Of a stretch of DNA of 64,000 nt, positions 26,355-33,686 are shown piece after piece. The position numbers were made by a program, and so were the translations under genes. Location: NCBI RefSeq assembly GCF_017377745.1, contig NZ_JAFVMG010000012.1:21261-85260 (forward strand), in the 5' to 3' direction. Each line of letters opens with the position of its first letter. Position 1 is the first letter of the stretch. Below the pieces are notes generated by a model. It was not told where the DNA came from and made no database searches. It saw nothing but the letters and a program-made list of their open reading frames with translations. The stretch comes from Acetobacter suratthaniensis (GTDB taxonomy: Bacteria; Pseudomonadota; Alphaproteobacteria; Acetobacterales; Acetobacteraceae).

Positions 26355-27809
26355 TCAGAACGCCGGTGCGACGTGCTGGCTGCTGACCAGTTTAATGATG
26401 GTATGAGCCTTCAGGGCATCCGGCCCGCCTTCCGTGCCGTAGCCGGAATCCTTCACGCCACCGAACGGGGTTTCGGGAGCGCCAATACCGTGGTGGTTAA
26501 CCGCCACCATACCGGCTTCCAGCGCCTCGCCCAGCAGGCGTTCAGTACGCTCGTTGCGGGTATAAACATAAGCCGCCAGACCATACGGCAGGCGATTGGC
26601 CTCGCGCACCGCATCCGCCAGTTCGGTATATTCATCCACAATCACGATGGGGCCGAACGGCTCCTCGTTCATCAGACGCATGGCCAGAGTGGGCTTGCAG
26701 ACCAGCGTGGGCGGGAAGAAAAAGCCGGTATTGGGCAGAGGGGTATCAGGCTGCCACAGCTCGGCGCCTTTCTGGCGGGCGTCTTCCACCAGTTCGGTCA
26801 GGGCTTTCACACGCCGTTCGCTAACGAGCGGCCCCATGGTTACACCCTCCTGCAGACCGCTGCCGATCTTGAGCGCACTCACCTGCGCCTTGAACTTTTC
26901 AAGAAACGCCGGGGCAATATCGCGGTGCAGCAGGAAACGGGTCGGGGCAATGCACACCTGACCGGCATTACGGAACTTCGCCCCCGCCAGACGCTCGGCC
27001 GCCAGATCCAGATCCGCATCGGGGCAGATGATGACAGGGCCATGTCCGCCCAGTTCCATGGTGACAGGCTTCATCTGCGCCCCTGCCAGTGAAGCCAGAT
27101 GCTTGCCAACCGGCGTGGAACCCGTGAACGAAATCTTGCGCACAACCGGATGGGCGATCAGATATTCCGAAATCTCGGCCGGATCGCCATAAACGAGCGA
27201 CACCGCACCAGCGGGAATGCCCGCATCGCAGAAACAGCGGATCAGCTCGGCGGGAGATGCCGGGGTATCTTCCGGCGCCTTGACGATCACCGCACACCCG
27301 GCCCCAAGAGCCGCACCCAGCTTGCGGGCAATCTGATTAATGGGGAAGTTCCACGGCGTAAACGCTGCCACCACACCCACGGGGCGGCGGAGCACGCGCT
27401 GTTCCACATTCGGCACGCGGGCAGGCACCAGCTCGTCATTCAGACGGCGGCCTTCCTCACCGAAATATTCGATCACATCAGCGGCGACCATGATTTCGAT
27501 AACCGCCTGCGCCAGAGGCTTGCCCTGCTCACGGGTCATGATCCGGCCAATATCCTGCGCGCGTTCACGCAGCAGGCCCGCAGCCTTGCGCATGATCCCG
27601 AAGCGCTCCCAGGCACTCATGCTGCGCCATGCCTCAAAACCGGCGGCGGCGCCAAGGGCGGCCTGCTCCAGATCAGACTTGTCCGCATGGGCGACATGAC
27701 CGATCACTTCCGTCGTGGCGGGGTTGAGCACGGCAATCGTGCGCCCACCCGTTGCGTCACGCCATTGCCCACCGATCAGAAGCTGTGTGTTTACCAGTGT
27801 TTCAGCCAT
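26355..27809 (-). CDS. NAD(P)-dependent succinate-semialdehyde dehydrogenase-type aldehyde dehydrogenase
   Basis: This 484-residue aldehyde dehydrogenase follows the GabD family closely. It has FTPWNFPINQIARKLGAAL near residue 150, the Glu of VTMELGGHGP, and the catalytic Cys in NAGQVCIAPTR near 288. NAD(P)+-dependent oxidation of succinate semialdehyde to succinate is the likely reaction. The gene is convergent with the TauD-type dioxygenase and has its own terminator, so it is not in that operon, but it could oxidise an aldehyde made there. It would also complete a GABA-type catabolic branch if the permease at 14236 imports GABA. Both links are inference. Confidence 0.9.
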   Translation of the reverse strand: MAETLVNTQLLIGGQWRDATGGRTIAVLNPATTEVIGHVAHADKSDLEQAALGAAAGFEAWRSMSAWERFGIMRKAAGLLRERAQDIGRIMTREQGKPLAQAVIEIMVAADVIEYFGEEGRRLNDELVPARVPNVEQRVLRRPVGVVAAFTPWNFPINQIARKLGAALGAGCAVIVKAPEDTPASPAELIRCFCDAGIPAGAVSLVYGDPAEISEYLIAHPVVRKISFTGSTPVGKHLASLAGAQMKPVTMELGGHGPVIICPDADLDLAAERLAGAKFRNAGQVCIAPTRFLLHRDIAPAFLEKFKAQVSALKIGSGLQEGVTMGPLVSERRVKALTELVEDARQKGAELWQPDTPLPNTGFFFPPTLVCKPTLAMRLMNEEPFGPIVIVDEYTELADAVREANRLPYGLAAYVYTRNERTERLLGEALEAGMVAVNHHGIGAPETPFGGVKDSGYGTEGGPDALKAHTIIKLVSSQHVAPAF

Positions 27810-27915
27810 AAAGCCCTCTCAAGCAGATAGGGCGGGAACAGGCCCGCCTTTTGTCGTTCAGTGTAACAGCAGGCCGGGCCGCCTCAAACCCCCGCTCCAC
27901 CACGAGGGCGGGCTG

Positions 27916-28473
27916 TCAGGCTGGTTTTTGGCCCTTGAGCACCATAGGCAGCCCCGCAGCCACAAACACCACCTGCCCGGCCTGTGCCGCCAGCCGCTGG
28001 TGCAGGCGTCCCGCCTCATCACGAAAGCGCCGGGCCAGCACATTATCCGGGACAATACCCAACCCCACCTCGTTACCTACCAGCACCGTGGGCGCCGCCC
28101 GCGTGGACAGGCTGTGCAGCAGGCGCGTACTCTGAGCCTCCACATCCTGTTCTTCCAGCAAAAGATTGGTCAGCCACAGGGTCAGGCAGTCCAGCAGAAC
28201 AGGAATATGGGTATGGCGCTCCAGAACGCCCGGCACATCAAGCGGTTCCTCTACCGTCTGCCAGCCTGCATGGGCACGTTCCGCCTTGTGCTGCGCAATG
28301 CGGGCCTGCATTTCTTCATCCCATGCGCGGCCCGTTGCTATATAAAGCCGGGGGCCGGGCAAAGCGGTCACTTGCCCCTCTGCAAAGCGGCTTTTACCTG
28401 AACGCGCGCCCCCCAGAACCAGCAAGGTTCCGGCCAGCCCCGTATCGGAAAGGTTGAGCACAACGCCACTCAT
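27916..28473 (-). CDS. cobU: Adenosylcobinamide kinase / adenosylcobinamide-phosphate guanylyltransferase
   Basis: This 185-residue bifunctional enzyme phosphorylates adenosylcobinamide and then transfers GMP to it, a late step of cobalamin nucleotide-loop assembly. It has the P-loop GGARSGKSRFAE at residues 20-31 and the CobU pattern IATGRAWDEEMQARIAQHKAER, which holds the active-site His. VLLDCLTLWLTNLL and VGNEVGLGIVP follow. I chose the ATG at 28473, as the earlier in-frame start adds residues that do not look like CobU. It is divergent from cobT by about 110 bp, so the two arms of this cobalamin locus share a control region. Confidence 0.93.
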   Translation of the reverse strand: MSGVVLNLSDTGLAGTLLVLGGARSGKSRFAEGQVTALPGPRLYIATGRAWDEEMQARIAQHKAERAHAGWQTVEEPLDVPGVLERHTHIPVLLDCLTLWLTNLLLEEQDVEAQSTRLLHSLSTRAAPTVLVGNEVGLGIVPDNVLARRFRDEAGRLHQRLAAQAGQVVFVAAGLPMVLKGQKPA

Positions 28474-28585
28474 GCGATAATCCGCCTTGTCAGGGGGTAT
28501 AGCCCCCACCCAGTTTTAGGGTAGCCCGCACCACATTGGTACAGGCCACCCTGCCGCTTTTTGCCACCGCACAGGACATTCCGCC

Positions 28586-29692
28586 ATGCCGTCCGCGCCG
28601 CTGCCAGCCTCCCATCCGTTGTCCAGCGCTCCTGCGCCGTCAAGCCCGCGCGCCCTGCCCATACGGCCGCCCGCGCCGGAATCGCTCCACGCCATTGCCC
28701 GGCTGTGCGCCACCCTGCCCGGCCCCGACTCCACAGCGCAGGAACGGATTGCCCTGCGCGAAGCCCAACTGACAAAACCCCCCGGCAGCCTTGGCCGCCT
28801 TGAAGAGCTGACACGCTGGCTGGGTGGCTGGCAGGGGCTGAGCACCCCCCGGCTTGAGCGGGTGCAAGTCATTATCTTTGCGGGGAATCATGGTGTAACG
28901 GCACAGGGTGTCTCGCCATGGCCACAGGAAGTTACGGCACAGATGGTCAGCAACTTCGAGCGTGGGGGGGCCGCCATTAACCAGCTTGCGCGCACGGTGG
29001 ATGCCGCGCTGGAAGTCGTGTGTGTGAACGGCCTGCGCTCCACGGCGGATTTTACCACCCAGCCCGCCATGAGCGAGCACGCCTTCGTGCAGGCTGTCGC
29101 CACAGGCTACAACGCTGTCCCCGCTGACTGCGACCTGCTCTGCCTTGGCGAAATGGGAATCGGCAACACCACGGCTGCCTCCACCATAGCCGCCGCCGTA
29201 GCGGGGGGGAGCGGCACCGATTGGGCAGGCGCTGGCACAGGGCTGGATAAATATGGCACGGCACAGAAAGCCGCCGTGGTGCAGGAGGCGCTACGCTATC
29301 ATGGGGCGGCCCTGTCCAGCCCGCTGGAAATAGCGCGCCGTGTGGGCGGGTTTGAGCTGGCGGCCATGTTCGGGGCCACGCTGGCCGCGCGGCACATGGG
29401 CATACCCGTGCTGCTTGATGGCTTTGTCTGTCTGGCGGCCGTTGCCCCACTGGCACAGCTCCACCCCGAAGGGCTGGCCCATACCTGCCTTTCGCACTGC
29501 GCCACCCTGCATGGCCAGACACACCGGCTGGCCAGCTTCCTGAATATGGAGCCCCTGCTCGGTCTGGGCATGCGGCTGGGAGAAGGCTCAGGGGCGGCAC
29601 TGGCTGTCGCCATCCTGCGGGGGGCCGTGGCCTGCCACACCGGCATGGCCACCTTTGCCGAGGCCGCCGTTTCCCGCTCGGATACGCTTTGA
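28586..29692 (+). CDS. cobT: Nicotinate-nucleotide-dimethylbenzimidazole phosphoribosyltransferase
   Basis: CobT attaches ribose phosphate from nicotinate mononucleotide to 5,6-dimethylbenzimidazole to make alpha-ribazole phosphate. Over 368 residues it shows TKPPGSLGRLEEL near 65, IFAGNHGVTAQGVS near 99, GEMGIGNTTAAS near 190 and the LDGF motif. The first 30 residues are a Pro/Ala-rich extension that many CobT proteins lack, so a later start is possible; an ATG closer to the conserved start was not found. It overlaps cobS by four bases and starts the run cobT-cobS-bluB. Confidence 0.94.
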   Translation: MPSAPLPASHPLSSAPAPSSPRALPIRPPAPESLHAIARLCATLPGPDSTAQERIALREAQLTKPPGSLGRLEELTRWLGGWQGLSTPRLERVQVIIFAGNHGVTAQGVSPWPQEVTAQMVSNFERGGAAINQLARTVDAALEVVCVNGLRSTADFTTQPAMSEHAFVQAVATGYNAVPADCDLLCLGEMGIGNTTAASTIAAAVAGGSGTDWAGAGTGLDKYGTAQKAAVVQEALRYHGAALSSPLEIARRVGGFELAAMFGATLAARHMGIPVLLDGFVCLAAVAPLAQLHPEGLAHTCLSHCATLHGQTHRLASFLNMEPLLGLGMRLGEGSGAALAVAILRGAVACHTGMATFAEAAVSRSDTL

Positions 29693-30528
29693 GCCGTCCC
29701 CCCTCCCCGCTGGATACGGTGCGCCTGCACCTTGCCTGCGGCCTTGGCCTGCTAACCCGCCTGCCCATCAACTGGCTGCTACCCGCAGCATACCGGCATA
29801 GCGCCTCTGTCTGGCCCATGGCCCGCTCGCTCTGGTGCTGGCCACTGATCGGCGCGGTCATGGGGCTGCTGTGCGGTGGTCTTCTGCTTCTGGCGCAACT
29901 GGCGCATATGCCCCCACTGGTTGCGGCCTGTCTGGCCCTGACAGCACAAACCATACTGGGCGGCGGCCTGCATGAAGACGGGCTGGCCGACATGGCCGAT
30001 GGCTGCGGTGGCACAACCCCCGCCCGCAGGCTGGAAATCATGCGCGACAGCCGCGTTGGCAGCTATGGTGTCATGGCGCTGTGCCTGTCCTTTGGCCTAC
30101 GGGCAGCAAGCCTTGCCAGCCTGCCGCTACCCGCGATCCTGCCCGGCTGCCTAATGGCGGCGTGTCTGGCGCGCGCAGCCCTGCTGGTGCCACCCGCGAT
30201 CCTGCCCCCGGCCCGCCCCGATGGACTGGCCCGCATGCTGCACCCTCTGCCCCGCCGCCCTTTTGCGCTGGCCATGATGGGAGCCGCACTCTGTGTGCTG
30301 GCGGCAATGTTACTGGGCTATGCCCTGCATCCAAACCCTGCTGCCTGTCTGGCGCAAACGGTGGGAGCACTCCTTGTCGCAGCCCTTACCGCCGCGCTGG
30401 TGGCCAGAACCGCCCTGCGGATGCTGGGCGGCTATACGGGTGATGTGCTGGGCGCATGCGCCGTGCTGACAGACACGGTCGTGCTGACAACCCTTGCCAC
30501 ACTGGCGCAGATACCCGGTTTTTTCTGA
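29689..30528 (+). CDS. cobS: Adenosylcobinamide-GDP ribazoletransferase
   Basis: CobS joins adenosylcobinamide-GDP to alpha-ribazole to form adenosylcobalamin (phosphate), in the inner membrane. The 279-residue protein has about six membrane segments. The key motif GGGLHEDGLADMADGCGG lies near residue 88 and RLEIMRDSRVGSYG near 108. The predicted start is a TTG at 29689, which overlaps the cobT stop as TTGA; no ATG lies near the expected N-terminus. It acts right after cobT, and bluB follows 86 bp later. Confidence 0.93.
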   Translation: MSRPPSPLDTVRLHLACGLGLLTRLPINWLLPAAYRHSASVWPMARSLWCWPLIGAVMGLLCGGLLLLAQLAHMPPLVAACLALTAQTILGGGLHEDGLADMADGCGGTTPARRLEIMRDSRVGSYGVMALCLSFGLRAASLASLPLPAILPGCLMAACLARAALLVPPAILPPARPDGLARMLHPLPRRPFALAMMGAALCVLAAMLLGYALHPNPAACLAQTVGALLVAALTAALVARTALRMLGGYTGDVLGACAVLTDTVVLTTLATLAQIPGFF

Positions 30529-30614
30529 CGCCATGCCCCGCATTCCATCCCGCCGCACGCACACTCTGCGTAGCCCCGGCTTGCGGGAAGCCGCGCCACC
30601 TCGCATGATAGGGC

Positions 30615-31253
30615 ATGACCGCACCTGTCTTTTCCGCCTCGGCGCAGCGTGATTGGGAAACTCTCCTGACATGGCGGCGCGATGTCAGGCATTTTCTCAC
30701 GCAGCCTCTCCCCGAAGGCCTGCTTGAAACCCTGCTGCACGCCACCTGTCTGGCCCCCTCGGTTGGGCTGAGCGAGCCGTGGCGCTTCGTACGCGTGAAC
30801 ACACCCGAACGCCGCGCCGCCATCCGGCAGAACTTCATCCGCTGCAACAGCCACGATCTTGAAGGCCGCAGCGGAGAGGAGGCACACCGCTACGCCACAC
30901 TCAAGCTCTCAGGGTTGGATGAGGCGCCGCATCATATCGCTGTTTTCTGTGATACAGCCCCGTTACAGGGGCGTGGGCTTGGCCGCGCCACCATGCCGGA
31001 AACCACCACATGGTCAGCTGTCATGGCCATTCATACATTCTGGCTGACAGCCACAGCCCACGGCGTGGGAGTTGGCTGGGTGTCCATTCTGAACCCGGCT
31101 GAAGCCACCACAACCCTCAGCATCAACCCGAACTGGCAGTTTCTGGCCTATCTCTGCGTTGGTTATGCGCGTGAACCAGCCTCCACCCCCGAACTGGAGC
31201 GCCGGGGCTGGGAGCGCCGCAACGCTGCCCGCCGCCGCTGGATCGACCGCTAA
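30615..31253 (+). CDS. bluB: 5,6-dimethylbenzimidazole synthase
   Basis: BluB is a flavodestructase that turns reduced FMN and oxygen into 5,6-dimethylbenzimidazole, the lower ligand of cobalamin. This 212-residue protein has the family pattern RRDVRHFLTQPLPEGLLE near residue 22, APSVGLSEPWRFVRV near 47 and GVGVGWVSIL near 150, with the nitroreductase fold. The gene follows cobS by 86 bp. With cobT, cobS, cobU and the phosphatase on the other strand, it lets the cell make and attach its own lower ligand aerobically. Confidence 0.93.
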   Translation: MTAPVFSASAQRDWETLLTWRRDVRHFLTQPLPEGLLETLLHATCLAPSVGLSEPWRFVRVNTPERRAAIRQNFIRCNSHDLEGRSGEEAHRYATLKLSGLDEAPHHIAVFCDTAPLQGRGLGRATMPETTTWSAVMAIHTFWLTATAHGVGVGWVSILNPAEATTTLSINPNWQFLAYLCVGYAREPASTPELERRGWERRNAARRRWIDR

Positions 31254-31274
31254 CCGGCTTATACCTACGTTCGC

Positions 31275-31889
31275 TTACACGCCGCTCACGGGTTCGCCAC
31301 AACCGGTGGTATCTGCCTGCCTGTGTGCGTAAGGGGTGTCCAGCACCCGTTCCACCTGCCACAGCCGGGCCGAACCCTGCGGCATGGAGGGGCGCAGCAG
31401 GTCAGGGCCGTGCCCTTCGGCCAGTGCGCTCATCACCCGCAGCGGGCCACCATGAGAAACAACACAGGCCGCTGTGCCAACCTCGCGCAGATCCCGCCAG
31501 AACGCCCGCACCCGCTGGCGCAAAACCTGCCCGCTTTCCCCTCCGGGGGGCGTAAAATGCTCAGGATTTGCGGCCCATTCATCCAATGCGGCGCGGCCTA
31601 TCTCCTGCCATGATTTGCCCTCCCACTGGCCAAAATCCAGCTCGGCCAGACGGTCATCAACCCGCAGTTCCATACCCGTGGCTGAGGCAAGCCGCCGGGC
31701 CATGTTCAGGCAACGCTGTGCGGGCGAGGTATGGACAACCCGCCCACCGACGCCACGCGCCAGTACCGACAGGCCGGAAACAATTTTTTCCCAACCGGGA
31801 TGCAACGCCACATCCGTGCGACCGTAACAGACCCCCTGAGGCACCTGAACGCGGGCATGCCTGACCAGCAACAGGGAAAAAGACCGCAT
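31275..31889 (-). CDS. cobC: Histidine phosphatase (alpha-ribazole phosphatase type)
   Basis: This 204-residue histidine phosphatase probably removes the phosphate of alpha-ribazole phosphate or adenosylcobalamin phosphate. It has LVRHARV near residue 8 (His11 attacks the phosphate), TSPAQRC, LAELDFGQWEGKSW and the second His in VVSHGGPLRV near 142. The LDFGQWEG motif is typical of CobC. It is convergent with bluB at only about 20 bp, consistent with a cobalamin function. Other phosphoglycerate-mutase-like substrates cannot be excluded. Confidence 0.85.
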   Translation of the reverse strand: MRSFSLLLVRHARVQVPQGVCYGRTDVALHPGWEKIVSGLSVLARGVGGRVVHTSPAQRCLNMARRLASATGMELRVDDRLAELDFGQWEGKSWQEIGRAALDEWAANPEHFTPPGGESGQVLRQRVRAFWRDLREVGTAACVVSHGGPLRVMSALAEGHGPDLLRPSMPQGSARLWQVERVLDTPYAHRQADTTGCGEPVSGV

Positions 31890-31922
31890 GTTTCATCCTT
31901 CCTGACAACCTGCTCCAAACAA

Positions 31923-31959
31923 AGCACGTCCCGCACGGGATGGGGATTCAAAACGTGCT
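31923..31959 (-). promoter_or_regulatory. Nested hairpin in the cobC leader
   Basis: AGCACGT (31923-31929) pairs with ACGTGCT (31953-31959), and CCCG-CA-CGGG (31930-31939) forms an inner hairpin. It lies about 35 bp before the start of cobC. It lacks the conserved elements of a cobalamin riboswitch, so its role is unknown. Confidence 0.35.
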
Positions 31960-32153
31960 GACAGGATAGCCCTGCATTACAACCCTGCCCCTCCATTCAC
32001 ACCTGTCTGTCGCTCACTATAGTGTCGCAAACACTTTCCAGAGCATGAACAGGATCGTGATTTTGCCGTACGATACTGGCGACCGCATCTGACAATTCAC
32101 GAACCACAACAGATGTCATAAAAGCCCGCCTATCCGCATTTTGAACCCGGTTT

Positions 32154-32903
32154 TTGTTTGGAGCGACAGCTTTGCTTTTTTCAGACAGACACGATGTTAT
32201 TTTCCCCGGATGGGATTCTGGAGACCCCGGTTCGCCAGAACAACGTTCCATATGGTTGTACGGAATCGAGCCGGGTTTTCATAAAAAAATCGACGCGATC
32301 AACACCTACGATGAACCCATAACCCCTGACAGGCACAACAACACGGTTCATTACCAGTGGGATATCAGAAAATGGCCATTCAACCGTAAAGCGCTGATGC
32401 TCATAGCCGTTATCGAAGGAATGCCGGTCACGCCGAATTTCACACAGGATGCCCGGCGCTATGCCGGAGAGCACAAAATATTCGAACGCAATGGTAAAGG
32501 TTACTTCAAGGGTAATCTTTTTCCACAGCAGAGCAATAATACCGGCTCATGGAGCGACAGGGCCATAGAAGAAACGGGCTTTCAGAGCAAATCTGATTTT
32601 TACGATTTTTTTCGTGATTATTTTGGAAACCTTCACCGCATTGTTGTCGCCCGTGCACCCAGACTATTTATCGGGGTGGGCCTGACCCATGCCGATGACT
32701 TCGCAAAGGTAGTTTTCGGCCAGTATGTCAGACTGGAGCAGACGACTTTTGAAATCAACGGACACAGAAAAAAAATCCTGCTGGCCGATGGCCCAACACC
32801 ACTCGCCGTTATTCCACATCTAACTGGCGGCTCCCACGGCCTGAACAGCTATAAGTCCATTCAAACAGCGGGGGCCATCATTCGTAACCGCTTCCGCCTT
32901 TGA
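32154..32903 (+). CDS. Uncharacterised protein, AT-richer than its neighbours
   Basis: I do not recognise this protein of up to 249 residues with confidence. Its opening FPGWDSGDPGSPEQRSIW and GIEPG pattern recurs in uncharacterised proteobacterial proteins. No signal peptide or membrane segment is seen. An in-frame TGA at 32142 means the start must be TTG (32154, or 32172); there is no ATG near the N-terminus. Two sequence lines I counted here gave 45% and 33% G+C, clearly below the neighbours. That composition, the missing ATG and its isolation suggest horizontal transfer or early decay. Confidence 0.6.
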   Translation: MFGATALLFSDRHDVIFPGWDSGDPGSPEQRSIWLYGIEPGFHKKIDAINTYDEPITPDRHNNTVHYQWDIRKWPFNRKALMLIAVIEGMPVTPNFTQDARRYAGEHKIFERNGKGYFKGNLFPQQSNNTGSWSDRAIEETGFQSKSDFYDFFRDYFGNLHRIVVARAPRLFIGVGLTHADDFAKVVFGQYVRLEQTTFEINGHRKKILLADGPTPLAVIPHLTGGSHGLNSYKSIQTAGAIIRNRFRL

Positions 32904-32952
32904 ACGGAACAGACCGCGAGAAACAACTACAGCCGTTTTTATACATCGGCCT

Positions 32953-32993
32953 CAGCCCCGTGACCCGGATGTTTTTACCCGGGTCAAGGGCTG
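32953..32993 (+). terminator. Two-tier hairpin after the orphan gene
   Basis: An inner stem TGACCCGG/CCGGGTCA (32961-32968 with 32979-32986) sits inside an outer CAGCCC/GGGCTG stem. It lies 50 bp after the stop at 32903. No U tract follows, so terminator activity is uncertain. Nothing else is visible in 32994-33146. Confidence 0.45.
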
Positions 32994-33146
32994 CCCAACA
33001 CCACAAAATACCCCAGCCAGAGCCCTGCCCCACCGGCGGACACGGCCATGAAGGGCGGCCGATTGACCTGAGCCCTGCACAGGCTATATATTATAACTAA
33101 ATATTTTCCATATCAAATATATCCACGCTAACACTCTGGGGCCAAC

Positions 33147-33686
33147 ATGACTGACACGCGCGGCGGTATCGCGCTGGACGAGACCCGTTTTCCAGACATG
33201 GAACTGACCCTGCGTATCATGCGGCTGGCAACCCTGTGGCGCACCCGGCTGGACAGAGCCTTGCGACCACACGGCATGACCATGGCCCTGATGCGCCCGC
33301 TGGCTTACCTGACCATGCTGCCCGATGGCGCAACCCAGAGCGATCTGGCCTGCGCCATGAATGTAGACTGCTCGGCACTGGTGCGCGTGCTGGACATGCT
33401 TGAAAAACAAGGACTGGTTTCACGCCAGCCGGACAGGCACGACCGCCGGGCCAAACGTCTTGTGCTGACACAGGCCGGGCAGGCCCAGTGCGCCCTGTTT
33501 CACCAGATCGCAACCGGGCTGGAACATGAAAACCGTGCCGCCCTGCCACCCGAAAGCATTGCCGCCCTGATAACCGGCCTGAGCACCCTGCTGGCCAACC
33601 CGGACACATTGGCCACCGCCCCCTCCGGCACCAACGTGCAAGCCGAGGCCCAGCACCCCGAGCAGGAGCCACCCCATGCGCCCTGA
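33147..33686 (+). CDS. MarR-family transcriptional regulator
   Basis: This 179-residue regulator has a MarR winged-helix domain: LWRTRLDRALRPHGMTMALMRPLAYL, TQSDLACAMNVDCSALVRVLDMLEKQGLV and the wing RQPDRHDRRAKRLVLT. A Pro/Ala-rich tail follows. It overlaps the start of the FUSC transporter gene by 11 bases, so the two are translationally linked. MarR repressors next to FUSC-type exporters usually respond to aromatic acids or drugs, so it probably represses this operon and binds a transported compound. That effector is not known. Confidence 0.92.
   Translation: MTDTRGGIALDETRFPDMELTLRIMRLATLWRTRLDRALRPHGMTMALMRPLAYLTMLPDGATQSDLACAMNVDCSALVRVLDMLEKQGLVSRQPDRHDRRAKRLVLTQAGQAQCALFHQIATGLEHENRAALPPESIAALITGLSTLLANPDTLATAPSGTNVQAEAQHPEQEPPHAP

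Noticed and set aside
31890..32030. Cobalamin riboswitch upstream of cobC
   Set aside because: No GCCACTG element, no CCCGCAACTGT core and no B12 box at the expected spacing on either strand.
31997..32251. Small minus-strand open frame (40 residues from an ATG at 32119) opposite the orphan gene
   Set aside because: No convincing ribosome-binding site or family resemblance; it overlaps the start of the plus-strand gene.
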